A stretch of 20,995 nt of DNA, taken from positions 1 to 20,995 of the forward strand of contig CAYGXU010000050.1 in the NCBI GenBank assembly GCA_964353875.1, given 5' to 3'. The notes under the pieces were generated by a model. The model saw only the letters and a program-made list of their open reading frames with translations, was not told where the DNA came from and did no database searches. The position numbers were made by a program, and so were the translations under genes. Positions 8,342-16,832 of this stretch are shown here, piece after piece. Each line of letters starts with the position of its first letter. Within the stretch, counting starts at the first letter, position 1. This DNA comes from MGNI01 sp964353875. Lineage in GTDB: Bacteria; Chloroflexota; Anaerolineae; Anaerolineales; E44-bin32.

Positions 8342-9997
8342 CTATTTTCCAGCATCACCTCCTCTCTTCTCCACCAGGGGCCGCAATAGCGCGCCATCCC
8401 CTGGCCGTGAAACGTGTTGAACATATCGTGCGAGGTAACCGTGCTGATAGCGCGGAGCGGGAGGCCTCCAGGCAACCCGCCTGCGCTCAATCTCCCCCTG
8501 CTCGACAAGGAGCTCGATCTCCCTCTCGGGGATGTCGATCCGGATCGAATCTCCATCCTCCACCAAAGCAATCGGACCACCCAGAGCAGCTTCGGGCGAG
8601 ATCATACCAATACATTGTCCGGCCTGCCCTCCGGAGAAACGTGCATCGGTGAGCAAGTAGACCGATTGGCGATAGCCTCGATCCTGTAGCAGCCAGGCGA
8701 TGTTGGACTCCTCCGGCATGCCCGGTCCTCCTAACAATCCCTCATAACGGATTATCAGAACCTCACCGGGTTTAAAATCAGCGGATTTGATGCCGGTCCA
8801 AGCCTCGATCTCCGAATCGAATACCCGCGCCGGGCCTTCAAAGACCTCCATCCCCGCATCGATCCCGGCCAGACGCACCACTGCCCCCTCCGGCGCCAGA
8901 GAGCCATGCAGCACCGCCAGTCCCCCATCGGGCTTTACCGGCGCATCGAGCGGATAGAGAACGCCCAGTTCCTTCGCAAGCTCCCAATCCAGCTCGAACC
9001 CTTGCAAAGATTGCTTCAAAGTTTGCCCGTTACAGGTGATGACTTCGGTATCCAACAGAGGCTCGAGCACCTTCATCACCGCCGCAAGGCCTCCCACCCG
9101 CTCCAGGGTTGAAACAGCGCAAGGCCCGTTCGGCGCCAGAGGCGCGATGTAAGGCGTGTCGCGGCTCAGGCGATCGAAGGTACCCAAATCCAGGGTAAAG
9201 CCGGCCTCGGCGGCAATTGCGGGAAGATGCAGCAGCACGTTCATCGAGGCGCCAATGGCCAGGCTAACTCGGGCGGCATTCAGGAAGGCCCCGGGCTGGA
9301 TGATCTGCTCGATGCTGGGGCCCTGCACGATGAGTTCCACGATGTGTTTCCCGCTCTGATAAGCCAGGTTACGATGATAAAAATCGTCGGCGAAGGTAGT
9401 GGCGCTGTGCGGCAGCGCCAGGCCGAGCGCCTCCGCCAGGAGTTGCCCGCTGACGGCGGTGCCGAGTTTGTCCGCCGGGCACATCGTCTCCGAGGCGTCC
9501 CCCAGTTCAGCGCTGAGGGGATGTCCCGGGGTGAGATAACAACCGATGCCGCCGGGGACGAAGATGAATGGTCGCTTTAATCGGGCCGCCCCCATCAACA
9601 TCCCCGGGTTGATCTTGTCACAGGAACTGAGGGCGACCATGCCATCAAAATGGTGCGCCTCCGCCATCACCTCCAGCGAATCGGCCACGATCTCTCGGCT
9701 GGGCAGGACAAAGCGGAAACCGGTGTTGGCGCTGGCCATCCCATCGCAGACGGCAATGGTATTGAACTCCAGGGGCACGCCTCCCGCGGCGCGCACGCCA
9801 TCTTTCACCGCCTGGGCTAGATCGCGCAAGTGGCGATGGCCGGGCACCACCTCCGACCAGGAGTTGGCGATGCCCACCAAGGGTTTGTGCAAATCCTCGC
9901 CGGTCACACCCAGCTGAGCCAACATAGCCTTGTACATGTTGGGCAAGGAGTGTTCACAGGCGCGTTGCCAACGGGGGACAAATCCCTTCTCAGACAT
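8342..9997 (-). CDS. IlvD/Edd-family dehydratase, likely sugar-acid (aldonate) dehydratase
   Basis: Full-length member, 551 residues, of the iron-sulfur dehydratases that include dihydroxy-acid, 6-phosphogluconate and aldonate dehydratases. Signatures: NSWSEVVPGHRHLRDL (45-60), VCDGMASAN (83-91), SSCDKINPGMLMGA (124-137) and a C-terminal TDARFSGG carrying the catalytic Ser, followed by SPEAALGGPIALVEDGD. The usual third cluster cysteine, expected 14 residues before the Glu of LAEALG, is replaced by Ala175; the nearest Cys is two residues earlier (Cys173). The ATG has GGAG about 11 bases upstream. No other branched-chain amino acid gene is nearby, and the setting between glycosidases and a sugar transporter favours dehydration of an aldonate to a 2-keto-3-deoxy acid. 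A biosynthetic IlvD is the less likely alternative. Confidence 0.88.
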   Translation of the reverse strand: MSEKGFVPRWQRACEHSLPNMYKAMLAQLGVTGEDLHKPLVGIANSWSEVVPGHRHLRDLAQAVKDGVRAAGGVPLEFNTIAVCDGMASANTGFRFVLPSREIVADSLEVMAEAHHFDGMVALSSCDKINPGMLMGAARLKRPFIFVPGGIGCYLTPGHPLSAELGDASETMCPADKLGTAVSGQLLAEALGLALPHSATTFADDFYHRNLAYQSGKHIVELIVQGPSIEQIIQPGAFLNAARVSLAIGASMNVLLHLPAIAAEAGFTLDLGTFDRLSRDTPYIAPLAPNGPCAVSTLERVGGLAAVMKVLEPLLDTEVITCNGQTLKQSLQGFELDWELAKELGVLYPLDAPVKPDGGLAVLHGSLAPEGAVVRLAGIDAGMEVFEGPARVFDSEIEAWTGIKSADFKPGEVLIIRYEGLLGGPGMPEESNIAWLLQDRGYRQSVYLLTDARFSGGQAGQCIGMISPEAALGGPIALVEDGDSIRIDIPEREIELLVEQGEIERRRVAWRPPAPRYQHGYLARYVQHVSRPGDGALLRPLVEKRGGDAGK

Positions 9998-10035
9998 GCG
10001 TGCTTCTTCTCCGCCCGATCAAGCTTTGAGTCCTT

Positions 10036-12408
10036 TCATCTTGGCGCACTTCCTTCAGATTGCACCTGCAAAACGCGCACGCCATAGGCAGGCATGTCCA
10101 CGCGAAGCCTGCGCAACCCTTCAATGGGAAACCGCTCCTCTCCTTCGTAGTGGATCATCTCATCATTGAACATGTCCCTGACCGAGCACTGCTCAGCCCC
10201 TGCCAGGCCCAGGCGTGACACCGGTAAGCCGAGCGTGACCCGCGCTTCAGTGTCGGATAAGTTGACCAAAGGAATGGCATGCTTATCCGCATGAACCCGA
10301 AAGAGCGCCAGGACCATCTGGTCATCACACTCGACGGCCAGGAAATCACATTCGCCATAGCGAAGTTCGGGCCTCGCCTGCCGCAGCCGCAGCAGACGTC
10401 GGTAGAACGATTCCGAACCGCGCTCGGCTCCGACATAATTCATAATGCCCCCGCCCTGCAAGGCGAACATGGCAAATAACGCCCGGGCGGCCTCGACCCC
10501 AAACGCCTGTCGCCGAAACTGCGCCATCTCTCCCCACCAGAAGGTGTCGTGGGAATCCAGGTGCTGTACGGTTATCGAGCCGGCGGGCAATGCCAGTGAC
10601 TGATAGTACAGCCAGAGTGCGGCCTGCTTGGCTGTGATGCGCCTTCCATCGTAGATGCTTGCGCCAGCAAAGCCGCGTTCGGAAATCCCCTTCATCAGGC
10701 TGCCCGAGAGCCATTCAGCGTCATAGTTATAGGTAACGTCCATCGATTGGCGGAAGAGCGGCCCGCTGGGCTCGGTATAGAGCATCGCTTGCGGGTGGGA
10801 TTCCTTGATCGCCTCCCGTACCCGCCGCAAGAGATGATAGGCTCCATAGTACGAAGCGCTGGCGCGATAGGGCAGGCCTTCAGCCCAGTTCGGCATGCAA
10901 TTCCAGGTAGGAGCATCGAAGCGAAAGCCATCCACAGCGAGATCGACAATGTAGTGCTGCAGAACCCCGATGATGAAATCCTGATAAGAACGGTTGGCGG
11001 CGTCGAAGGCCCAGGTATAGACCTTGGCCGTCTTGCCCTGTTCGTCCTGCATGAACCACTCGGGGTGCTCATCGCGATAGTGCGAGCGCTCGTCGCTACG
11101 CTGCAACCATTCTTTGAAGATGAAATCGTAATAAGGACCGAATTGAGCCATATCCCAGCGAATGATCTCTTTATCGGCGCAGCCATGCAGGACCACGTCG
11201 AGGATCACTTTCAATCCCAAGTCGTGGGCGCGTCGGACCATGGCTTTCAACTCACCTTCATCGCCATACTGTACGTCGATGTCATGGTAGTCATGGACCG
11301 TATAGCCGCAGTACGGCCAATGCGGCATGACCTGAACGACTTCAAAACCCAGATCGGCGATGCGAGGCAGATCTTCGGTCAGATCAGCCACCGCGGGATA
11401 GGGCTCGTAGCTGATCCCATCCTTGAAAGGCGCGTTGCCAATGTGCACCTCGTAAATGGCTGTGCCTAATGTCCATTGCGGCCGATCGCAGGGCACGCGC
11501 AATTCGATCGACTCATACCAGCGTTGGAAGCGCCGCAGCGCGCCTTCCCAATCTTCATGCGAGAGCCGAAGGTACTGTCTGCCGGCCTGCAGGGTATGAT
11601 CGTGGTTGAAACGGTCGGCCAGGAAGAGCCAGTGGATGAAATCGATGCGATCCCCCTCGCGCAACACTTCCATGATGGAGAACTCGCTCGTGGAATGGGG
11701 CCAACTCATCAGGCTGACATTGGTATCGGGGTTATGGAGCGCGACCAGTCCCACCACCGAACCGGGTGCATCGACCGAATGCTGCACTTTGCCCGGAACG
11801 GATAGGGTACGCGACTCCAGGCCAGGCCATAATCCTTCTCCTATCTCGGAAAGCGGGAAGTGGCTCGTCACGGGATAATCAGGCGCCTCCAGCCAGGTAC
11901 CCTCCAACCTCCCAACGCTAACCTGGGGAACGATCAGGCGCACGTCCCTCAACATTGCCTCTGTCTGGCCATGATAGCTCAGGCGCAGGTCTCGACTGAA
12001 GGTATCGCTCCCCGGAGAAAGGCAGAAGATCGAAGTGATGGCCCAATCCCCTTGGCGAGCGGATATTTCCAGCGCTACTTCCCGATCCAGGCAAATTGCT
12101 TGGTGCCCTTCGTAAATGACCTGGCTCCCGATCTCCTGAGCATCTTTCAGGTCATAGACACGGCTGTTGCGCACCACACCGGAAAAGGTCCGCTCACCGT
12201 CGACCCGCAGAATCACGGTCGGTCGATCCAGGCCTTCATCACCAATGCACCAGCGGTTCTCCACACGATCCATGCAACCGATCCAATTTCCGCTCTTGAG
12301 GGAAAATCGCAGTTCCAAGCGAGCATTCCCGAAAGCGAGCGTTTCACGGTCCTGTTGCAGATAGAGTTCACCCATGAGGGCTTTTGACTTCATTTTCCCG
12401 CTTTTCAC
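10036..12408 (-). CDS. divergent GH13-like alpha-glycosidase with N-terminal beta domain
   Basis: Protein of 790 residues without a signal peptide. Residues 1-310 form an unassigned beta-rich domain; 314-690 form an alpha-amylase-type barrel. Conserved regions are recognisable but altered. Region I reads DVVLHG (404-409) where DxxxNH is usual. Region II is GFRFDAP with nucleophile Asp498. Region III is LYTEPSGP with acid/base Glu546. Region IV is HLDSHDT with Asp621. The three catalytic acids are therefore present, but the region I His that contacts the -1 sugar is missing. A C-terminal beta domain follows. The GTG start at 12408 forms a GTGA overlap with the preceding stop, which suggests coupled translation; ATG at 12393 is an alternative. 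It likely hydrolyses or transfers imported alpha-glucosides or related sugars. Confidence 0.82.
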   Translation of the reverse strand: MKSGKMKSKALMGELYLQQDRETLAFGNARLELRFSLKSGNWIGCMDRVENRWCIGDEGLDRPTVILRVDGERTFSGVVRNSRVYDLKDAQEIGSQVIYEGHQAICLDREVALEISARQGDWAITSIFCLSPGSDTFSRDLRLSYHGQTEAMLRDVRLIVPQVSVGRLEGTWLEAPDYPVTSHFPLSEIGEGLWPGLESRTLSVPGKVQHSVDAPGSVVGLVALHNPDTNVSLMSWPHSTSEFSIMEVLREGDRIDFIHWLFLADRFNHDHTLQAGRQYLRLSHEDWEGALRRFQRWYESIELRVPCDRPQWTLGTAIYEVHIGNAPFKDGISYEPYPAVADLTEDLPRIADLGFEVVQVMPHWPYCGYTVHDYHDIDVQYGDEGELKAMVRRAHDLGLKVILDVVLHGCADKEIIRWDMAQFGPYYDFIFKEWLQRSDERSHYRDEHPEWFMQDEQGKTAKVYTWAFDAANRSYQDFIIGVLQHYIVDLAVDGFRFDAPTWNCMPNWAEGLPYRASASYYGAYHLLRRVREAIKESHPQAMLYTEPSGPLFRQSMDVTYNYDAEWLSGSLMKGISERGFAGASIYDGRRITAKQAALWLYYQSLALPAGSITVQHLDSHDTFWWGEMAQFRRQAFGVEAARALFAMFALQGGGIMNYVGAERGSESFYRRLLRLRQARPELRYGECDFLAVECDDQMVLALFRVHADKHAIPLVNLSDTEARVTLGLPVSRLGLAGAEQCSVRDMFNDEMIHYEGEERFPIEGLRRLRVDMPAYGVRVLQVQSEGSAPR

Positions 12409-13088
12409 AGTCGTCCATACCTGTTAAAAACTTCGACGATCGGCACGCCTTCCCGTAGCTCTGTCCTGGTTTTGTCCTCCAAATCCACAAATTCCTCCGC
12501 CTTGGAGATCAAAGCCTCCACATCAACGCTGCCATCCATGGGAATGACCAGGATGCCATCATCATCGGCAAAGATCAGATCGCCCGGTCGGATCAACACC
12601 CCACCACAACGGATGGGTTTGTTGAAATCCAGCAGTTGCAGACGACCATCGGAGTCGGCCGGGACACGGTTGATGTACCAAACCGGAAAATCCAACGCCA
12701 CTGTTCGGGTAACATCACGGATGGCGCCATCCACCACCGCCGCTTTCGCGCCGCAGGTGTATTTGGTGATGGTGCTCATCAGTTCGCCCCAGGCAGCAGC
12801 TTCATAGCACCCGCCCGTATCGATCGACACGACCATCTCCGACCGCAACTCGCCGAAGAATTCAGCGAAGATGCGTAACTTTTCTTCTTCCGAACGAAAT
12901 TCTTTCGTCGGGGCGTACACTTCTCGCACCGTGAAGGCCGGTCCGGCGATGGTTTTGTTGGGCAGCAAAGGCCAAAATCCGGCTCGTAAACATTGGCCTC
13001 TGACCCCCATCACATCAAGGACATCCGCCACAGCCGGCACAAAGATCTTCTCCAAACGCGCACACCAGGATCGAACCCGATCAGGCAT
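12405..13088 (-). CDS. RraA-like / HMG-aldolase family protein
   Basis: Protein of 227 residues related to RraA and 4-hydroxy-4-methyl-2-oxoglutarate aldolase. Signatures: GELMS at 101-105, GAKAAVVDGAIRD at 113-125 with the Arg-Asp pair that binds substrate and divalent metal in the family, FPVW at 134-137, and PGDLIFADDDGILVIP at 168-183. True aldolases of this family cleave 4-hydroxy-2-oxo acids to pyruvate or oxaloacetate; RraA itself is an RNase E regulator. The metabolic context and retained Arg-Asp motif favour a catalytic role, perhaps cleaving the product of the IlvD/Edd enzyme. ATG at 13088 has an excellent GGAGG six bases upstream and overlaps the upstream stop by eight bases. The upstream TTG at 13112 is rejected. 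Confidence 0.85.
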   Translation of the reverse strand: MPDRVRSWCARLEKIFVPAVADVLDVMGVRGQCLRAGFWPLLPNKTIAGPAFTVREVYAPTKEFRSEEEKLRIFAEFFGELRSEMVVSIDTGGCYEAAAWGELMSTITKYTCGAKAAVVDGAIRDVTRTVALDFPVWYINRVPADSDGRLQLLDFNKPIRCGGVLIRPGDLIFADDDGILVIPMDGSVDVEALISKAEEFVDLEDKTRTELREGVPIVEVFNRYGRL

Positions 13089-14169
13089 TAGCTTCCTCCG
13101 GGCTTGGTTCAAGGATCAAACAAGCCAGACCATCAGGGGTCAGTTCCTCTAAACAGACCTGTATCTCCTGCGGGCTGCCAAAAACCTCCAGCGCAGCGCT
13201 GGATTTTATCCGTTTAAAGGTCATTAATAACCGATTTAAATCCGGACTAAAAGGGTCAATATTCACTTCAAAAACAGGATACTTCTCCATCTTTAGAAAC
13301 GATTCAATGATCTGCAGCCCACTGGAGTGCAAATGCAGAATGGGATAACCAAATGCTTCCAATACATGCCGCGCCTGTGCCCCTATCACGCGTTCAAAAT
13401 CTCCCGCCGAAATAAGGGCTGCGGCATCCTCCTGGTAAACCGGGCAAGGCCCCGCCATCCACAGGCCAGCGTTAACGTATCCGCTTTCAAAGGGGGGAAT
13501 CATGGCATACTGACTTTGCAGCACCTCGATCCAAAGCCTGCCCAATTGCCCCGCCAATGCCGATAGCTTCCCCGGCTGATCACAAATCGCATAATAAAAC
13601 GGTGTCGACCCCAACAACGCCGCCATCAGATCGGAAATGCCACGCATGATCCCCGAAGCCACCGGGAAGCGCCCTGCCGAAAGATCAACCAGAGCCTTGG
13701 TCACCTCCAGGAGCTTCTGAAGCCATGGATTCTTCGGATCCAACTTAACAGGATCTCCAAGCCTGAAATCTCCCGGCGCTTCAGCCCAAACCGAATTCGA
13801 CTCATGACTCACACACACGCGGCAGCCCAGGATCGCCTCCATCCAGGGGAAACCATTCAAAGGCGCAGCCCAATGCAAGAGATCGCCCCAAAACAAACCC
13901 GTTCGCGCCCAGACCCCTTCATAAATGGGTAGCCAATCCTGCTCATGAATGTCATCCGGCTGGACAATCCCTTCTATAAGATGAGGGATAAAATCCGCCA
14001 TGGGATAGATGCTGTGCCGGTAAATGCCCACCAAAGCACTTTCTGCTGGCAGGCATTCGCCAAAGCTGCGATGGCGCGCACACAGGTCATCCAAGTCAAT
14101 CTCCCGCATGGCATTCTTCATCGTATGCTGCGTGGAAATCCCTTCTGTAGATGTCATCCCATAAGCCAT
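13081..14169 (-). CDS. uroporphyrinogen decarboxylase superfamily protein (not HemE)
   Basis: About 362 residues, related to the URO-D / corrinoid methyltransferase / MetE-like fold. The C-terminal half has the family pattern of a helix (EDAAALISAGDFERVI), then YPILHLHSSG (276-284, His279 and His281), then a strand FEVNIDP. HLHSSG replaces the zinc-binding His-x-Cys of methyl-coenzyme M-type methyltransferases. HemE's conserved N-terminal PVWxMRQAG motif is absent, so haem synthesis is unlikely. Similar genes accompany sugar operons in other bacteria, as I recall, without a known role. The start is uncertain: ATG at 14169 (GAGG 13 bases upstream) is used; 14157 and 14121 are alternatives. A five-codon frame (14189-14172) bridges the kinase stop and this start. 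Confidence 0.7.
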   Translation of the reverse strand: MAYGMTSTEGISTQHTMKNAMREIDLDDLCARHRSFGECLPAESALVGIYRHSIYPMADFIPHLIEGIVQPDDIHEQDWLPIYEGVWARTGLFWGDLLHWAAPLNGFPWMEAILGCRVCVSHESNSVWAEAPGDFRLGDPVKLDPKNPWLQKLLEVTKALVDLSAGRFPVASGIMRGISDLMAALLGSTPFYYAICDQPGKLSALAGQLGRLWIEVLQSQYAMIPPFESGYVNAGLWMAGPCPVYQEDAAALISAGDFERVIGAQARHVLEAFGYPILHLHSSGLQIIESFLKMEKYPVFEVNIDPFSPDLNRLLMTFKRIKSSAALEVFGSPQEIQVCLEELTPDGLACLILEPSPEEANA

Positions 14170-14188
14170 CTTCAGTCCAAGTACCTCA

Positions 14189-15757
14189 TCAGGACACAGC
14201 CAGATGCGACAATCGGGTAGAAACATCGATCAGCGCACCATAGAGATCTGCATAGATGGGGTAGATCTTGTCGTAAATCGCCATCTGTTCCGCTCGGGGT
14301 TCGTAGGTCCTCACGGTCCTGCAAGCCCGACTCACGGCATCTTCTAAACCCGTATAAACGCCAGCGCCGACGCCCGCCAGGAGCGCTGCCCCCAGAAGGG
14401 AGGCTTCTGTGACTTCCGGCACGATAATTCGTTTGCCGGTGATATCAGCCTTCAACTGCAGCCAGAAATTTGACTTGGCTCCGCCACCGGTTACCACAAG
14501 CTCTTTAATGGGGGTCCCACTACTCTCAAGCGAATCGAGGATGTAACGAGCTTCAAATGTGATCCCCTCAAAGATCGCTCGATTCAGGTCCCCTTTGTTA
14601 TGGGCGAGTGTCATGCCGACGATCGCCCCGTGCGAATGAGGGTTGAGCGCTGGAACACGGCCCGTTCCCGCCCCACTCCAGTGCGGGAAGACTAGAAGAC
14701 CGCGCGCGCCAGGGGACGACTCTGCAGCAGCCTCGGTGAGCAGGTCATAGGCATCCCTGCCTTCTTTCGAGGCGAGCTCCTGCTCCCACTGGCCCAGTTG
14801 ATCCCGGTACCAGCGCACCAGGCTGCCGGCCGCCAGGTGGAAACCCAAAGCCAAATAAAGATCGGCGCGAACATGGCACTGGCTTCCGTGGCCACGCGCC
14901 ATCATGTCGGCTGACGTGATGGGAATTTTGGTTGCCGTGGCAATCGCCTCGACCGAACCGGTGCCGTCGGAGGCGATGCCCTCGCGGACAACGCCCACAC
15001 CCAAAGCGGCGCAGGATTGATCATGCGCCCCCGGGACTACGAGCATCCCGGCCTTCAAACCCAATTGCTTGGCGGCCTTCTCACCTAACTCGCCAACGAC
15101 ATGCGACGACTCATAAGGCAGTGAAAAATTGTCGGTTGAGATCCCCATTGCCTGTAAATACTCGGGGATCCATCGTTTCTTCACGGCATCGAAAAGCATC
15201 GTGCGCGAGGCCATGGAATAATCGATCGCTGGGGAACCGGTAAGGCGCCAGACAGCGAAATCCTGGAAGGTGACAAATTTTGCCGTGCGCTCAATGACTT
15301 GGGGCTGATGGTCCCGAAACCAGAGGATCTTTGGCGCAGGCGGTAAGGAGCTGATCGGGTAGGACGTGCGTTCGAAGATCGCCTCAGCGCCAAAAGTCTC
15401 TTTGAACCAATCGATGTACTTCTGGTACGCCTGATCGCGCCCGTCCATCGATTCAACCGCCGGGTAGACCGGATCTCCGTGTTCGTCCGCAAAGAGGAAC
15501 GTCTCCCCCAGGACGGATAAGCCCATGGCGACGATCTTCTCGGGATTCGAGCCGCTCTCAGCGACACAACGCTTAATAACGGAAACCGCCTTACTCCATA
15601 CCTCTTCAGGATCAATTTCTGACCAGCCGGGTTTTGGATGTTGAAAGTGATACTCCTCCTGCGCCAGGCTGAGCAACTTGCCGTCCTCATCGAATAGACC
15701 AGCCTTCGCTCCACTGGTCCCGAGATCGACTCCCAGCAAATATTTCCTTCGCGTCAT
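14189..15757 (-). CDS. FGGY-family carbohydrate kinase (xylulokinase-like)
   Basis: Complete FGGY kinase of 522 residues that phosphorylates a sugar, ketose or polyol with ATP. Phosphate-1 motif GVDLGTSGAKAGLFD lies at 9-23. The catalytic Asp is Asp246 in PGAHDQSCAALGVG, and SDGTGSVEAI follows. The adenosine-binding motif VTGGGAKSNFWLQLKADI is in the C-terminal domain. The substrate-loop segment ESMDGRDQAY (102-111) differs from the W-x-D-x-R of typical xylulokinases, so the substrate is open. The ATG has GGAGG seven bases upstream. It follows the regulator gene after 95 bases with no terminator. Together with the divergent aldolase homologue it suggests a kinase-then-cleavage branch. Confidence 0.93.
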   Translation of the reverse strand: MTRRKYLLGVDLGTSGAKAGLFDEDGKLLSLAQEEYHFQHPKPGWSEIDPEEVWSKAVSVIKRCVAESGSNPEKIVAMGLSVLGETFLFADEHGDPVYPAVESMDGRDQAYQKYIDWFKETFGAEAIFERTSYPISSLPPAPKILWFRDHQPQVIERTAKFVTFQDFAVWRLTGSPAIDYSMASRTMLFDAVKKRWIPEYLQAMGISTDNFSLPYESSHVVGELGEKAAKQLGLKAGMLVVPGAHDQSCAALGVGVVREGIASDGTGSVEAIATATKIPITSADMMARGHGSQCHVRADLYLALGFHLAAGSLVRWYRDQLGQWEQELASKEGRDAYDLLTEAAAESSPGARGLLVFPHWSGAGTGRVPALNPHSHGAIVGMTLAHNKGDLNRAIFEGITFEARYILDSLESSGTPIKELVVTGGGAKSNFWLQLKADITGKRIIVPEVTEASLLGAALLAGVGAGVYTGLEDAVSRACRTVRTYEPRAEQMAIYDKIYPIYADLYGALIDVSTRLSHLAVS

Positions 15758-15852
15758 GCTTCCCCTCCCGATCTCTTCTTCATCATGCTTGCCTTATCGC
15801 TCGGCAGATTCCCAATCTCCCTCTCTAGATGCAAACTTATGGTGGCGCTTTT

Positions 15853-16617
15853 TCAGGAAGCCACGACGCAGCGTATCCCGTGTTGTTCCAATTCCTTCAG
15901 ATACTGTTTCGGCGTATCGGCATGCGTGATGACCACATCGATGGCTTCCAAGGGCACAGCCACATGCTGGGCGATGTGCCCGAATTTGTCGGGTGTCGCC
16001 ACGAGATACATCTCCTGGGTGACATCCACCAGGCGACGTTTGACGGAGGCTTCCAAAGGCAAGGGGTCCATCACCCCGCTGTCGAGTGTGAAGCCATGTG
16101 CCCCGATGAAGCTTTTGTCCGGTCGAATCCTGGAGATCACCTGCTCCGCTTCCGGTCCGACAAAGGCCATGGTGTACTTCGACAACATCCCCCCGGTACA
16201 ATGCACCTCCACGCCCTCGATCGAAGCCAATTCGCTCACGATCGCCGGCCCATTGGTGTAAACGATGAGGTTGCGAAACCCGCGGCAGTAACGTGCGATG
16301 CACAGGGCGGTGGTTCCAGGATCGAGAAAAATCGTATCGCCATCCTTAATGAATTCAACCGCCCGACGTCCGATAATATCCTTTTCCCTTTGATAGGAAG
16401 CCAGGCGTTTGCGATATTCTGTCGGGACCATATAGGGTTGAGAAGCAAGCGCCCCACCGCGCATCTTTTGCAGCGCTCCCATGCGCTCCAACGCATTCAG
16501 GTCGCGATGGATGGTCATCTCGGAGACCTCGAACATCTCGCTCAAGGACGAGATGCTCACGGTACCTTTCTCATGCACCAAACGCTCAATTTTTCTGCGT
16601 CGCTCTGCTGGGAACAT
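15853..16617 (-). CDS. DeoR/GlpR-family transcriptional regulator
   Basis: Regulator of 254 residues. The N-terminal winged helix-turn-helix spans about 5-57, with SISSLSEMFEVSEMTIHRDL carrying the recognition helix and GALQKMRGGAL forming the wing. The DeoR C-terminal sensor domain occupies about 76-232, with GDTIFLDPGTTALCIAR and SFIGAHGF, motifs used by this family to bind a phosphorylated sugar effector. It is the first gene of the minus-strand operon and lies next to the divergent control region, so autoregulation and control of both directions is the simplest reading. The effector is probably the product of the adjacent FGGY kinase or a later phosphorylated intermediate (inferred). Confidence 0.94.
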   Translation of the reverse strand: MFPAERRRKIERLVHEKGTVSISSLSEMFEVSEMTIHRDLNALERMGALQKMRGGALASQPYMVPTEYRKRLASYQREKDIIGRRAVEFIKDGDTIFLDPGTTALCIARYCRGFRNLIVYTNGPAIVSELASIEGVEVHCTGGMLSKYTMAFVGPEAEQVISRIRPDKSFIGAHGFTLDSGVMDPLPLEASVKRRLVDVTQEMYLVATPDKFGHIAQHVAVPLEAIDVVITHADTPKQYLKELEQHGIRCVVAS

Positions 16618-16660
16618 CGTTTCTTCTACCCTGCCGTTTATCGATCGCGATGATACAAAG

Positions 16661-16677
16661 TGTGATTTTTTGTGATT
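16661..16677. promoter_or_regulatory. candidate DeoR operator: TGTGATT direct repeat
   Basis: TGTGATT occurs at 16661-16667 and again at 16671-16677, a period of 10 bp or one helical turn. The second copy overlaps the -10 of the operon promoter and the first falls near its start site. Direct repeats are the usual arrangement for DeoR-family operators. Assignment to the adjacent regulator is inferred. Confidence 0.5.
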
Positions 16678-16703
16678 ATAGCATAGAATATTAAAGAAAT
16701 CAT
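16675..16703 (-). promoter_or_regulatory. promoter of the minus-strand operon
   Basis: Reading the minus strand, a perfect TATAAT -10 lies at 16680-16675. A weak -35 (ATGATT, 16703-16698) sits 17 bases upstream. It would start transcription near 16668, giving a leader of about 50 bases before the regulator ATG at 16617. Confidence 0.55.
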
Positions 16704-16714
16704 GTTAGAATTTG

Positions 16715-16743
16715 TTGACTTAGGCAGGGAATTTGAATATAGT
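16715..16743 (+). promoter_or_regulatory. sigma70-type promoter of the aldolase homologue
   Basis: TTGACT at 16715-16720, a 17-base spacer, and TATAGT at 16738-16743 match the housekeeping consensus well. Transcription would begin near 16750, leaving a leader of about 94 bases before the ATG at 16844. The two divergent promoters are back to back with their -35 elements 11 bases apart. Confidence 0.7.
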
Positions 16744-16817
16744 AAGTACAGATGGAAGATAAAGGTCAGAGGAAGTTCCCCTTCCTTCTTCTAATCCCAG
16801 AAGGGGCAATGTCAAAT

Positions 16818-16832
16818 TGATCCAATGGATCA
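16818..16832 (+). promoter_or_regulatory. inverted repeat directly before the aldolase ribosome binding site
   Basis: TGATCC at 16818-16823 and GGATCA at 16827-16832 form a perfect 6-bp inverted repeat around AAT. It ends one base before the AGGAG ribosome binding site (16834-16838). A second, longer-range stem (16778-16784 with 16800-16806, 7 bp) lies upstream in the same leader. They could affect translation or act as an operator; no direct evidence. Confidence 0.35.

Noticed and set aside
8342..9997. Biosynthetic IlvD (branched-chain amino acid pathway)
   Set aside because: No other ilv or leu gene nearby, and the operon is for carbohydrate use; a sugar-acid substrate is more likely, though not proven.
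10747..11469. 240-codon plus-strand frame opposite the GH13-like gene
   Set aside because: Antisense to the conserved barrel motifs of a real gene and with no family signature of its own.
13081..14169. HemE, haem biosynthesis
   Set aside because: The N-terminal arginine motif of HemE is absent and no haem gene is present.
15829..16653. 274-codon plus-strand frame opposite the DeoR regulator
   Set aside because: The minus strand encodes an unmistakable winged-helix regulator; the plus frame has no motif and would read through its promoter.
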